From contig CAWGGJ010000003.1 of the NCBI GenBank assembly GCA_963822175.1, positions 558,001-622,000 on the forward strand: a stretch of DNA of 64,000 bases, given 5' to 3'. This stretch comes from FEB-25 sp963822175. GTDB taxonomy: Bacteria > Chloroflexota > Anaerolineae > Anaerolineales > UBA4823. The notes below the pieces were generated by a model. That model saw only the letters and a list, made by a program, of their open reading frames with translations. It ran no database searches and had not been told where the DNA came from. Positions 28,194 through 37,912 of the stretch are shown here, piece by piece (positions within the stretch are counted from its first letter, which is position 1; the number at the start of each line of letters is the position of its first letter). The translations under genes were made by a program, and so were the position numbers.

Positions 28194-28664
28194 ATGTTAA
28201 CTCGTTGGGATCCATTCCAGGAAATGTTAAATCTTCGCCGCACTGTCGATCGTCTGTTCGACAACGCCAGCCAGGATCATGACTGGGCTCAATCTTCTGC
28301 GTGGGGTTTGGCTGTGGATGTTGTCGAAAACAAGGAAGACTTCATTGTTAAAGCCTCTGTCCCCGGGATTAATCCGGATGATCTGGATATCTCGTATGTT
28401 GACGACACCCTCACCATCAAGGGTGAGATCAAGTCGGAAAATGAAGTCAAGGAAGACCAGTATCACCTGCGCGAGCGTCGCTATGGCACCTTCTCCCGCA
28501 GCATCACCCTGCCCACCAAGATCAAAGGGGATGCCATTGATGCTTCCTACCAAAATGGTGTCATAACCCTGCGGTTGCCCAAGGCTGAGGAAGTCAAGCC
28601 CAAGCGCATCGCCATCAAAGTCGGCGATCAAAAGATGATCGAAGGCAAAGTCAAAAGCAAATAA
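28194..28664 (+). CDS. Hsp20/alpha-crystallin small heat-shock protein
   Basis: 156 residues with a strong SD (AAGGAGG). The N-terminus MLTRWDPFQEM and the alpha-crystallin domain (about 40-135) are typical, with VPGINPDDLDI, ERRYGTFSRSITLP and NGVITLRLPK. It is an ATP-independent chaperone that holds unfolded proteins in the cytoplasm. The alpha-crystallin end motif is followed by a short basic tail. No CIRCE element is seen upstream, so control by HrcA is not supported. A clear terminator follows. Confidence 0.92.
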   Translation: MLTRWDPFQEMLNLRRTVDRLFDNASQDHDWAQSSAWGLAVDVVENKEDFIVKASVPGINPDDLDISYVDDTLTIKGEIKSENEVKEDQYHLRERRYGTFSRSITLPTKIKGDAIDASYQNGVITLRLPKAEEVKPKRIAIKVGDQKMIEGKVKSK

Positions 28665-28696
28665 CCGCTCGATCGCAGATCAAAGATTAAGGATTC

Positions 28697-28746
28697 GAAT
28701 CCCCCACATCCATTGAATGACCCTAAGGAGTGGGGGATTCTTTTTT
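28697..28746 (+). terminator. Rho-independent terminator of the Hsp20 gene
   Basis: GAATCCCCCAC (28697-28707) pairs with GTGGGGGATTC (28730-28740), followed by six T. Confidence 0.9.
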
Positions 28747-29108
28747 AATAAGCCTTCATGTAGGGGTTAGCAGATTAGTATTGGGGATATCAACTTTTAT
28801 CGTGTGCAGCCATTATTTCATAAAGATTGTTTCATCAAGCTTCACTGCATTCGGTGTGACCAAACCATCGATGAACTCAACAGTTTATCCTGCATATTCG
28901 GAAGCAAGTGGCAAGAGATGTCGGTTGGTAGTGAGATTCTCACCAGAAAGGGACACATTGTCAGGCATCCTTACCGAGTGCCCTTTTTATGGTTTGAATT
29001 TCCGTTTAATGACCTACTCACACCCCGGTAGTCATTTTTGAATGTTCAGAATTAAATATTGCTAAACCAGGGTCTTTGGTGGTAAGTGGTACGAGTGATG
29101 TTTACGTT
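28747..29108. other. Intergenic region, no supported gene
   Basis: 362 bases between the Hsp20 terminator and the convergent exoprotein gene. Two overlapping plus-strand frames exist but lack a ribosome site, composition bias or recognisable motif. I see no hairpin or repeat of note. Confidence 0.6.
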
Positions 29109-31268
29109 CTATTGCATAATGAGCGGCATGAACTTTATTATCCCCGCGAACAGATGCAGGGAGTTATTATGGTAATACAAGGACCACCGAATTTCTGCTA
29201 TCGGGGGGATCGTTACTGGTGAAAAATCGCCTGTCCGAGAGTTATACGACAGGAGGATAAAGTGATCACCAACCTGGGGAGTGTAGCCACCGGTAAAACT
29301 GATATTGTATGGTCCATTCAAATAAAAATCAGTGGCAGTCATTTGGCTATAATCAGTGGCTGGTATGGTACCTTGAATCGCCAGGTTGGTGATTCCATCA
29401 GCTTCCTGCCTGAAGGTGGTCACCCAGATATTCCCGGTGGTCAGGTTCAGGATTCCGTAATTGTTAAACGTCCCTTCATTGCGAACTACATATGCACCGG
29501 AAGTCTGGATGGTAAATGTTGCCCCAGCCTGGTTGTTGAAGATGGCTGAATTATTCATACTCAAATAGCTGGTTTTAGTCCAGGTGGCAACACCGGCATT
29601 ATTGAATGTACGATCCAAAATGCTGATCTCTGCTGTACCGGTGAAGTTGACCGCACTGGTGGCATTGGTCACACCGCTGCCAGACATCGTCCCACTATCC
29701 CAGTTGATCGTATCAGCAGTCAGGTCACCCGCACCGGTCAATGTCCCACCGGTCATGTTCAGGATCGTTGTGGTGGCGGTGCTGCCGGTGCCCAGGCTTA
29801 ATATGCCGCTGATGATAGTAGTACCATCGGTGAACGCATACGTCCCATCGACGTTGACACTACTCACAATATCGACCGTTCCAGTCCCGCTGAAGGTTAC
29901 CTCCCCACTCAGGTTATTCGTCCCACTTAGGCGTAAGCTGGCACCTGATGAGATATCAAATTCACCGCTGATGGTCGAGCTCGCCGTGTTGAGTAACTCC
30001 AGCGTTTCCGCCTCAATATTGACAATGCCGGAGGCAAAATTATTAAACCCTACATAGAATGTGGTATTCCCTGAGCTGCTCTTCGTGATGGTGCCGTAAT
30101 TGTTAAACGTCCCTTGAATGCGAACTACATACGATCCGGAAGTCTGGATGGTAAATGTTGCCCCAGCCTGGTTGTTGAAGATGGCTGAATTATTCATACT
30201 CAAATAGCTGGTTTTGGTCCAGGTGGCAACACCGGTATTGTTGAATGTACGATCCAAAAGGCTGATCTCTGCTGTACCGGTGAAGTTGGCAATGGTGCTG
30301 GCGGTGGTTGAGCCACTGCCAGACATCGTCCCACTATCCCAGTTGATCGTATCAGCAGTCAAGTCGCCCGCACCGGTCAATGTCCCACCGGTCATGTTCA
30401 GGATCGTTGTGCTGGCGGTGCTGCCGGTGCCCAGGCTTAATATGCCGCTGATGATATTAGTACTGCCGGTGAACGCATACGTCCCATCGACGTTGACACT
30501 ACTCACAATATCGACCGTTCCAGTCCCGCTGAAGGTTACCTCCCCACTCAGGTTATTCGTCCCACTTAGGCGTAAGCTGGCACCTGATGAGATATCGAAT
30601 GCACCGCTGATGGTCGAGCTCGCCGTGTTGAGTAACTCCAGCGTTTCCGCCTCAATGTTGACAATGCCGGAGGCAAAATTATTAAATCCTACATAGAATG
30701 TGGTATTCCCTGAGCTGCTCTTGGTGATGGTGCCGTAATTGTTAAACGTCCCTTGAATGCGAACTACATACGATCCGGATGTCTGGATGGTTAATGTTGC
30801 CCCAGCCTGGTTGTTGAAGATGGCTTCATCATTCATACTCAAGTAGCTGGTTTTGGTCCAGGTGGCAACACCGGCATTGTTGAATGTACGATCCAAAAGG
30901 GTGATCTCTGCTGTACCGGTGAAGTTGGCAATGGTGCTGGCGGTGGTTGAGCCACTGCCAGACATCGTCCCGCTTTCCCAGTTGATCGTGCCGGCAGTCA
31001 GGTCTCCTGCCCCTGTCAATGTCCCATTAGACAGGGACAGGCTTCCCACCTCTGCACTACTGGATACAGTGACCGTGCTACCGATATTAATGATGGCATC
31101 ATCATCGACACCAGGGACATGTCCGCAGCTCCAGTGGGTGAGATCATTCCAGTCACCGCTGACACCTGTCCAGGTGCAGCTGGCAGCCTGGGCGGTGTCG
31201 GTAGAAGAAATAAATAGGAAAATCATCAAAAAAAGTAATATGGATATGAAATGCATTCTGGTTTTCAT
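29109..31268 (-). CDS. Secreted beta-strand repeat protein with near-identical 213-residue repeats
   Basis: 719 residues with SD AAGGAGGG and a signal peptide (1-28). After a domain with CTWTGVSGDWNDLTHWSC the sequence runs in Ser/Thr/Gly/Asn-rich beta-strand units, with 2.4 copies of a 213-residue repeat that includes ILSLGTGSTA, TFSGTGTVDIVSS and SGTMSGSGS. This resembles autotransporter-like or adhesin beta-helices; no transport domain is present. The end is KFMPLIMQ, a divergent form of the shared C-terminal motif. The repeats are nearly identical at DNA level, so the true copy number may be collapsed in assembly. Confidence 0.75.
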   Translation of the reverse strand: MKTRMHFISILLFLMIFLFISSTDTAQAASCTWTGVSGDWNDLTHWSCGHVPGVDDDAIINIGSTVTVSSSAEVGSLSLSNGTLTGAGDLTAGTINWESGTMSGSGSTTASTIANFTGTAEITLLDRTFNNAGVATWTKTSYLSMNDEAIFNNQAGATLTIQTSGSYVVRIQGTFNNYGTITKSSSGNTTFYVGFNNFASGIVNIEAETLELLNTASSTISGAFDISSGASLRLSGTNNLSGEVTFSGTGTVDIVSSVNVDGTYAFTGSTNIISGILSLGTGSTASTTILNMTGGTLTGAGDLTADTINWDSGTMSGSGSTTASTIANFTGTAEISLLDRTFNNTGVATWTKTSYLSMNNSAIFNNQAGATFTIQTSGSYVVRIQGTFNNYGTITKSSSGNTTFYVGFNNFASGIVNIEAETLELLNTASSTISGEFDISSGASLRLSGTNNLSGEVTFSGTGTVDIVSSVNVDGTYAFTDGTTIISGILSLGTGSTATTTILNMTGGTLTGAGDLTADTINWDSGTMSGSGVTNATSAVNFTGTAEISILDRTFNNAGVATWTKTSYLSMNNSAIFNNQAGATFTIQTSGAYVVRNEGTFNNYGILNLTTGNIWVTTFRQEADGITNLAIQGTIPATDYSQMTATDFYLNGPYNISFTGGYTPQVGDHFILLSYNSRTGDFSPVTIPPIAEIRWSLYYHNNSLHLFAGIIKFMPLIMQ
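29465..31030 (-). repeat. Tandem 639-bp coding repeat, about 2.4 copies
   Basis: The period is 639 bp, i.e. 213 codons, so the frame is kept. Corresponding segments start at about 29468, 30107 and 30746 and share long identical blocks with only scattered substitutions. Confidence 0.85.
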
Positions 31269-31528
31269 TGTGTACCCTCCTTGAATTTTTCCGCCTCTAT
31301 TAATTTACTCTTAATAATCCATTATTTATTATATCCCCAATCTAGAAAATCATCACACCACCGCTCGGTCATGTTTATTGAGATTCCCAATCAGTCTCTC
31401 AAAATCATCACAGTGAGTCTCTTTCAAGTTATTCTGCACAACCAGTCGCTCAAATGCCTGGCGCGGTTTGTGGCATTATATAGAACGTCCCTATTCAATT
31501 ACAAATCCATGTGTTTAGAAACTGGTTG

Positions 31529-32616
31529 TTACCTGATCAAAAAATCCCATGGGTTGACTTTCCCATAGATACTACTGAGTAGTTCAAAGTGTAAATGAGG
31601 ACCAGTAGAATTACCGGTTGTACCTAGTCCGCCAATCACCGTTCCTTGCCCTACGCTCTGCCCACAGATAACACCTACCGAGCTTAAATGAGCATATGCA
31701 GATTGCCAACCGTTCCCATGATCCAACACGATCAGGTAACCATACCCATACTGACTCCAACCCGCAAATACAACCACGCCACTATCTGTGGCGTAGATTG
31801 CGTTGCCTTCGCCACCGGCAATATCAATCCCATTATGAATCGGAGGGCTGTAATCATAACCAGACAGGGTGGTTGCCACTGTAGGCCAGATAAAACTGCC
31901 AATTCCAACGGCACCCTCATAGATCTCACCACAATAACCTTCGCCGTAATAAGCTGCCGCTGCCGGATTGCTCCGCGTGATCGGGGGAGGTCCCCAATCT
32001 TTCAATACACGCTTTCCACCGGGAATGATCAGCCAGGTTCCTACCGCGATATCCGGTGATGTCGGATCAGTCAGGTCAGTTAGAAGCCGGTTCCCCGGGT
32101 AATCGAGGATTGCATCTGGCTCCACCCGGAAAAAGTTGGCTACAGAGGTAACATTATCACCTTCCACCCATTGATAATAAACACCATCTGTGGGCAGGAT
32201 ATTTAATTCCTGTCCAGGGCTCAAGAATTGTGGGTTATCCCGCAAAACTTCGTAATTCCCCCACAATACAGTCTCTGGACGTAAACCATATTTCTCGGCA
32301 ATTAAAAACAGGTTGTCACCTGGCTTTACTTTATATTTAGTTACATCCACGGATGGTCGTTTTGGAATGGTGGTATCAAGAGAAACCAGCCTTGGGATGC
32401 CGTGAATATAGGTATCATCGGGTGTAAGATAGTCAGGCAGATCAACCATTGCCGGTGAGTTTGATGTTTGAGGCGGGGATGTACCTTCCCTATACATTGC
32501 AGAAGTAACTCCTGATGATTTTGACCTGATGGTCTGCTGGACGCCATAGACAGCCACCAGGAGTAGTGCAGTTGCAATAATCCAATTCCAATCTTAGATA
32601 GAGTGTGTTTGGTCAT
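31529..32616 (-). CDS. LysM-M23 peptidoglycan endopeptidase, frameshifted in the membrane anchor
   Basis: The frame 31529-32557 encodes two LysM domains (KYKVKPGDNLFLIAEKYGL, then YYQWVEGDNVTSVANFF) and a C-terminal M23 domain with NGIDIAGG, the zinc/catalytic GPHLHFEL and VNPWDFL. M23 enzymes cleave peptide crosslinks of murein. This frame alone begins in the middle of a hydrophobic segment. Starting at ATG 32616 (MTKHTLSKIG) and shifting by one base near 32580 restores IIATALLLVAVYGVQQ, a complete signal anchor. So the real gene most likely starts at 32616 with a frame slip. No SD is visible there. It lies downstream of the kinase-like/TPR operon on the same strand. Confidence 0.78.
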
Positions 32617-32872
32617 AATTATGGTGTGGTCAACTTTTGCAAGCCCATCGCTACCTCACCGCCGCCAGGGACGATATGCACCTATTCTTTGTGCTTCAGG
32701 ATCCTGTGCAACAGGTGATTCAAGCTGGGGTGGGCAGTTAACAGGACGGGAATTATAACCCATCCAGGGTGAAAACCGCCCTGCGAAGATGCTTTGGGTT
32801 TTATTCTTTAAAGTAGCACATGTGAACGGATCAGTGCATTCCATAAAAATCGGTTTATTTTCTATCGGCATA

Positions 32873-34357
32873 TTATGGCACAATGGTCGCCGTGGTTGGA
32901 AGCTCCACCCCAACATCGATCGTTAGCACCCATCCAACGATAGCTCCGCCATCTCCTGTCAGGTACTCCACCAGGACGCACTCGCGGCTAAATTCGTCGA
33001 AGCGCCGTTCAGCTGGCAGAAAGCGCACGCTTTCACCGGACGGAATCCTTCCTATGGCGGTGAATTTTTCGTAACATCCATTCCGGGCAAACACTTCCCT
33101 TTGCGTGAAGGCAGCTATGGGGGTCGGGGTAAGCGTGGCTGTCAAAGTAGGCAGCAATGTGGGGGTCAGCGTGGCTGTCTGGGTAGGCGAGGGGGTAAAT
33201 GTGGCGGTGGACGTGGCAGTGAACGTCAGGGTGGGGGTCTGGGCTACCATGTAAGCCTGGTATTTTCCCTTACCCCATGTGCCTAAGACAACCAGGATAA
33301 GGATCACCACCAGGACAAGGCCAGCCTTGATCCCTCTCAATTTCCAGCGATAGCCGCCCAGTTTTCGCTGCAGTTCTTTCACGCCCGGATCAATTGGAAA
33401 ACGCTTTACCACTTCGGTGCTCAAGCGGGCGGCTTCAGCTGGCCAGGCCGGATTTTTCTCATAAGCCTGGTTGGCAGCCTGCAGATCGTTATCGTATTTC
33501 TGAAAAGTGCGCTGCTGGCGCTCGATCTCACTTTGCAGGCGGTCCAGGCTTTCGTCTATACCCTCCAGGTTTCGAATTTGCGCCAGGCTTTGCCGAGCCT
33601 GCTTGTTTAGGTACAGTCCTTCCTCGAGTGTGGTAGCGTGTTCAGCCTGGTTCGTCAGCGCCCGTGTCTGTTCTTTTAATGGCTCTACCACGCGTGGCGT
33701 GATGGCTTTAAAGCGCTCGATCAGCCGTTCAAAAGCCGGATTTTCTCCGTATTCGACCACCAGCGCATCCAGGCTGGCTTTCGCCTGCGATGCAGCTTGT
33801 GGGTCAAGGTCAGCCTGGTTTAAACTGTCGTAGATCGAACGCAAGCTGTCTTTAACTTTCCGGAGACTCTGCGCCCGCTCTGAATACTTCGGCATGCCCG
33901 TCGCACTAACCGCGGCTTGTATCCTCTCAATGGCCTCCTCAATATTCCCTTGCCGGAAAAGATTAAGCCCTTCTTCATAGGCGATTTCAGCATCGATGTT
34001 TTCCTGGAGCTTTTGAGCGAAGTCTTGGCCTTCTTGCCAGCGTTGAATACCCAGCTCATGCAATGCCTTCTGGGCGCTTTCCAACAACACCAGGGCATCG
34101 GCAAAGCGTCCCACCCGGGCAGCAGATTGTGCTTTACCGTATGCAGAGGCTGCATCCGCCGGTAAGGCAACCACCGGGATGTAACCGGTTCGTAAGTAAT
34201 TCTCAGCCTCGGTGCGGTGCTGTCGAGCTCGTTCCCAATTTGGCTCCAACTGCAAGATACGGTCGAAGATTTGTACAGCTTCGGCATAGCGACCGGTGTA
34301 GAATAGCTTCTCGGCCATTTCCATCTGTGATTCAGCCGCTGGGTTATGTTCTCGCAT
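32873..34357 (-). CDS. TPR protein with membrane helix, TP-rich linker and SH3-like C-terminus
   Basis: 494 residues from ATG 34357 (GGAG four bases upstream). TPR-like helices come first (MAEKLFYTGRYAEAVQIFDRILQLEPNW), then long coiled-coil-like helices to about residue 360. A membrane helix follows (LVLVVILILVVLGTWG), then a Thr/Pro-rich linker and an exported domain of about 85 residues with NGCYEKFTAIGRIPSGESVRFLP, which looks like a bacterial SH3-type domain. The protein therefore has a cytoplasmic scaffold part and an outside sensor or binding part. It follows a coiled-coil gene by 13 bases and belongs to one operon with the dual kinase-like gene. Confidence 0.75.
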   Translation of the reverse strand: MREHNPAAESQMEMAEKLFYTGRYAEAVQIFDRILQLEPNWERARQHRTEAENYLRTGYIPVVALPADAASAYGKAQSAARVGRFADALVLLESAQKALHELGIQRWQEGQDFAQKLQENIDAEIAYEEGLNLFRQGNIEEAIERIQAAVSATGMPKYSERAQSLRKVKDSLRSIYDSLNQADLDPQAASQAKASLDALVVEYGENPAFERLIERFKAITPRVVEPLKEQTRALTNQAEHATTLEEGLYLNKQARQSLAQIRNLEGIDESLDRLQSEIERQQRTFQKYDNDLQAANQAYEKNPAWPAEAARLSTEVVKRFPIDPGVKELQRKLGGYRWKLRGIKAGLVLVVILILVVLGTWGKGKYQAYMVAQTPTLTFTATSTATFTPSPTQTATLTPTLLPTLTATLTPTPIAAFTQREVFARNGCYEKFTAIGRIPSGESVRFLPAERRFDEFSRECVLVEYLTGDGGAIVGWVLTIDVGVELPTTATIVP

Positions 34358-34370
34358 CGGCTCCGGAAGG

Positions 34371-34661
34371 TTAGTTGCCTGGCTCGGATTTTGTTTCTTG
34401 GAACACAGCGGATTCCTGGTCCTGGCCAGCTGTCTTTTCAACCGCTACATCACTTCCATTTTCCAATTGCTGGATCCGCTGCATTAATTCCTTGCGCCTT
34501 GCCTGAAGTGTGCTGCGCTGGTCAAGCGCCAGGGTCTGGTAATCAGGTGAGTTGACCAGCTCTTCAATGTCAAGCAGGAGATGTCGCACATCAACCACGC
34601 CAGCGGAGGAGCTGTCTTGGAGCTCTTGATATTTCTTTTCTATTTCTTCAAATGAATCCAT
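34371..34661 (-). CDS. Small coiled-coil protein, operon partner
   Basis: 96 residues, very acidic and helical (MDSFEEIEKKYQELQD; QARRKELMQRIQQLEN), no membrane helix. I do not recognise a family. It lies 34 bases downstream of the kinase-like gene and 13 bases upstream of the TPR gene, so it is probably co-transcribed and may act as an adaptor. It is real by spacing and codon use rather than by homology. Confidence 0.65.
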   Translation of the reverse strand: MDSFEEIEKKYQELQDSSSAGVVDVRHLLLDIEELVNSPDYQTLALDQRSTLQARRKELMQRIQQLENGSDVAVEKTAGQDQESAVFQETKSEPGN

Positions 34662-34695
34662 ATGTTTTTAAACGTTCGTGCTCTTGTATGCTTTC

Positions 34696-37600
34696 CTAAT
34701 TCTTATCTGGTCCCTGAAGCTGTTGGTAGATGTCCAACAGGTCCTTCCGGATATCGCTAACCTGAGTATACCCCTGGTTCAGCGTCTGTTCCAGAATGCT
34801 TCGAAGCTGGTTAGGTAGGCGTTCGTCGTCGTACGTCCAGTTAACCGGGTAATGGGTGGATGCTTTCTCGATGTCCTCCGGTCGGTTGGGACCCAGCGGT
34901 AGGCTGCCCTGGGCAGGCCGCCCGGTGAATATATGGTGCAGCGCACGCGCACCGAACTGGACCAGGTCAAATTGCTTTTCTGCATCCGACAACCCTTGAG
35001 GCTGGCGCTTGGCAATGTTCCAATCGATCATCGTCACTCCGTGAGTGTTAACGTCCCAATAATAATGCAAGATTTTATGATCACGGTAGACAATATTGCG
35101 GTCGTGAGCAAACTGTAGGATGTCACATATCTGCAAGGATAAGACCAAGCTGTCTCGCACCGTCAGGAACCAGCCGTGGGTATAACTCGCGTCGCAATAA
35201 TGTAGCAGATTGTACTCCGGGCTGCGTCTCACCAACACCAGGTACGGCAGCCATCCAATAGATATCTGTCTATCCATGGTAGCCAGGAAATTTTGAGCTT
35301 GTTCGACACCGTAATGGATCACCTGCCCGTGCAGCTCCTTTGCCGAGGCATGGCTATCGTCGCTGGGTAGGGCCTGCCCATTATCGATCTTCATAAATCC
35401 ACATTCCACCAGGGGTGTAATGCCCGGTACATCGCGCAACATGGTCAGGATCTGGATCTCTTCAATGAATAAGGGGAGAGCATAATCCATCTGGTCCGCT
35501 CGCATGATCTTGAAGGCGAATGACTCGGCCTGCTTACCCCGCTGATGTAGATGCCCGGCAAAGACGCGGGCCGAAGAGCCGCGCGCTTCCGGCATCCAGG
35601 TATCCAAGGGTTCAGCCAGCACCATGCTCTGGTGAGGTCCAAACCTGCCTTCTACCACTCCTTCAGTGATCGTGGATGGGAATTGCATGTCGCTATCCCT
35701 TTCCACCGTGATGGGACGAGTGTGCGGCAGAGACAAGATCTCGCGCGATTTGTGTTCATTCACCCAGGGAAGCTCGCGCATGATCTCAGGATATTCGATC
35801 ATCAGGTCAGCCGTTCGCTCACCCCTGCGTAAGCATTTGAAAGCCTCCAGCGTCTCATCCAACCATTTCGATGACCCAATCTGGTTGCGCAGGGTGCGTC
35901 CTGCCAGCTCAACCGAGGTTAAATAATCATAAAAAGGTTCATCCTTATCAGCCCCTTTGCGCACGCGTGCCAACCACTGCGGTGCTGCTTGGATCGCCTT
36001 CTCCGCTGTGAGCAGTCGGGTACGGTCTGGGTCCCACACCAGGATCGAGCGCAGTCCACGGCGGGCAAGTTCGAAATCCTTGTGCTCCCAGGCATTTAAA
36101 ACCAGATCGACCTGGGCTTTCGGCTGAGTCAACGATTTTTCAATCTCCTCACGCGCACCTGGTAAAAGGTCTTCGATCGGACCGATCACACTGTCCACCT
36201 CGCTATAATCGATGCCGGAATTCGGTGGGCAGGGTTCGATTTCTTTCCACTTTTTTATCACTTCTTCACGCATGGTAGCAATGAGCTCTTCACTGGCCTG
36301 CCAATGAAAATTCTCCCGTTCTTGACCGTTGTTGCCGATCCCTTCTGCAGCCACACGCAAGCGCCGGTCGCCTTTCTTGGTGACTTCAGCCTGTAGGGTG
36401 TAATAGAGGCGATAGAACATGGTGTAAGGAGATAAAGCCTCTGGCTCAAGACCTAAAGCTACTGTGCGCACCTGCTCGCTGATTCTTCCCCACCAGTCCG
36501 GGCGCGGCTTGTCGCCCAGGTATTCCAACAATTCCCACAGCGCAGCAGTCCAATCCCCAGCCACACCGGCTGCTAGGGAATTCGAGAAAGCAGTTTGGGC
36601 TAGCTCATCTGTATCTGCTGTTTGCCTGGCCACTGCTGCAATTTCGGATAAAAGTTTCCATTTATCAGGAGAGGTGGATGGTAGCCTGGCGGCATTCTCA
36701 CAGACCATTTGAAACTCAGCCAGTCGATTCTCGGAAGCCATTTGAATGGCTGCTTTGGACAGAAAGTTGATCGTACTGACATTATCTGGCACTTCACCAT
36801 GCGCTGACAGCTGCAGCTGCAATTCTGCAATTTTTGCCATCTGTTCCAGCCCTGGCCTAGATTGGCTGTGCAGATCCAATTCCTGTTGGCGCAGTAATTT
36901 CAGCTGTTCAGCATCAATTTCATGCAGGTCAGTTAACTTTTCCTTCAGTGGCTGGATGATCTGGCCATAGATGTCTCCACTAGCTTTGCTTTCAGGCCAT
37001 CCTAGCCGGGCATACAGGTTTGGATTGGCCTCGGCGATAAAACTACCCATTTCCTGGATAAACTGTCGGAAGTCATCCAGGGCAGTGTAATGGCGGTCTT
37101 TGGTAACCCCATCACTCTCTAGGAATTGACTGTTGCCCCAATCGATCACCGTCAGGCTGACGTTTAAGGGATCCCAATACAGGTGCTCCGGTTTGACATC
37201 GTTCCAGATCACGCCGGAATAGGTATACTGTTCATTACGGATTTCGGTGGTATGGATCGTCTCAAGCAGATTAAGCACGCCCAACAGGATACGGACTAAC
37301 AATGGCTGTGGAAATTCCATAAACTGGGACCATTGTTGGAAAAAGAATGTTGATTCTTGGTCTGTTGGGAGATTCGAGATACTGGCTGGACCGAACCGGA
37401 TGACCTGGCTGAGTAGTTTTAAGTCCAAACCATTAGCCTGTTCAATGATGATAAAGGTTTGCTCGCCCAACCCTTGTTCCAACCCATTCTGATCTATCAG
37501 GGTGGGGATGGTTAGCTGAAGGCTCTGGTTCTGGTACGCAGCTCTTGCCAGCCCGAGTAAGATACTTCCTTCTGTTCTGATCTGGCTTGCCTGGCGTAAG

Positions 37601-37767
37601 ATGTCGCTGAAGAAAGAGCCTCTCCGGGGCCGTTTCAAGATCGCTGGGTGATTATCCACAGAAGACCCAACCTGGTAAACTTCACCTGCATCCCCTTCCC
37701 CTAATTTCTTGACCAGGTTCCATCTTTGTCGCTGTCCCTGGATGGTTTCGTTTAATTCTATTAGCAT
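34696..37767 (-). CDS. Protein with two atypical kinase-like domains flanking a helical middle region
   Basis: 1023 residues, no signal or membrane helix. The first kinase-like domain (about 10-290) has a Gly loop GEGDAGEVY, a Lys in AILKRP, a catalytic loop WNDVKPEH near 187 and IDWGN in place of DFG. The middle (about 300-690) is helical and repeat-like. The second domain (about 710-1010) has FAFKIM, a catalytic loop YRDHKILH near 890 and IDWN. Both domains have DxKxxH where DxKxxN is usual, and Asp-Trp where Asp-Phe is usual. The key Lys and Asp residues are kept, so activity is possible, but they may also be pseudokinases. It is the first gene of a three-gene operon. Confidence 0.75.
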   Translation of the reverse strand: MLIELNETIQGQRQRWNLVKKLGEGDAGEVYQVGSSVDNHPAILKRPRRGSFFSDILRQASQIRTEGSILLGLARAAYQNQSLQLTIPTLIDQNGLEQGLGEQTFIIIEQANGLDLKLLSQVIRFGPASISNLPTDQESTFFFQQWSQFMEFPQPLLVRILLGVLNLLETIHTTEIRNEQYTYSGVIWNDVKPEHLYWDPLNVSLTVIDWGNSQFLESDGVTKDRHYTALDDFRQFIQEMGSFIAEANPNLYARLGWPESKASGDIYGQIIQPLKEKLTDLHEIDAEQLKLLRQQELDLHSQSRPGLEQMAKIAELQLQLSAHGEVPDNVSTINFLSKAAIQMASENRLAEFQMVCENAARLPSTSPDKWKLLSEIAAVARQTADTDELAQTAFSNSLAAGVAGDWTAALWELLEYLGDKPRPDWWGRISEQVRTVALGLEPEALSPYTMFYRLYYTLQAEVTKKGDRRLRVAAEGIGNNGQERENFHWQASEELIATMREEVIKKWKEIEPCPPNSGIDYSEVDSVIGPIEDLLPGAREEIEKSLTQPKAQVDLVLNAWEHKDFELARRGLRSILVWDPDRTRLLTAEKAIQAAPQWLARVRKGADKDEPFYDYLTSVELAGRTLRNQIGSSKWLDETLEAFKCLRRGERTADLMIEYPEIMRELPWVNEHKSREILSLPHTRPITVERDSDMQFPSTITEGVVEGRFGPHQSMVLAEPLDTWMPEARGSSARVFAGHLHQRGKQAESFAFKIMRADQMDYALPLFIEEIQILTMLRDVPGITPLVECGFMKIDNGQALPSDDSHASAKELHGQVIHYGVEQAQNFLATMDRQISIGWLPYLVLVRRSPEYNLLHYCDASYTHGWFLTVRDSLVLSLQICDILQFAHDRNIVYRDHKILHYYWDVNTHGVTMIDWNIAKRQPQGLSDAEKQFDLVQFGARALHHIFTGRPAQGSLPLGPNRPEDIEKASTHYPVNWTYDDERLPNQLRSILEQTLNQGYTQVSDIRKDLLDIYQQLQGPDKN

Positions 37768-37912
37768 TTTCCTTCATCTCAACCGGGTTTGAGTGTACAC
37801 CCATAACCCGGTGTTTATGCCTATCGGCATTATGTTACGAAGTATACAAGAAATAAGTTCAGGAATTATTAGCGGAAAATTAGGGTATTGTTCATTTCTG
37901 CACAGAATGACA

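Noticed and set aside
28730..29041. Two overlapping small frames after the Hsp20 terminator
   Set aside because: No SD, no motif; the first begins within the terminator.
29584..31284. Three plus-strand frames repeating at 639-bp intervals
   Set aside because: They mirror the tandem repeats of the minus-strand exoprotein gene and have no ribosome sites.
32656..32916. Minus-strand frame of 86 residues upstream of the M23 gene
   Set aside because: Cys-rich but with no recognisable motif; it partly overlaps the TPR gene end and has no SD.
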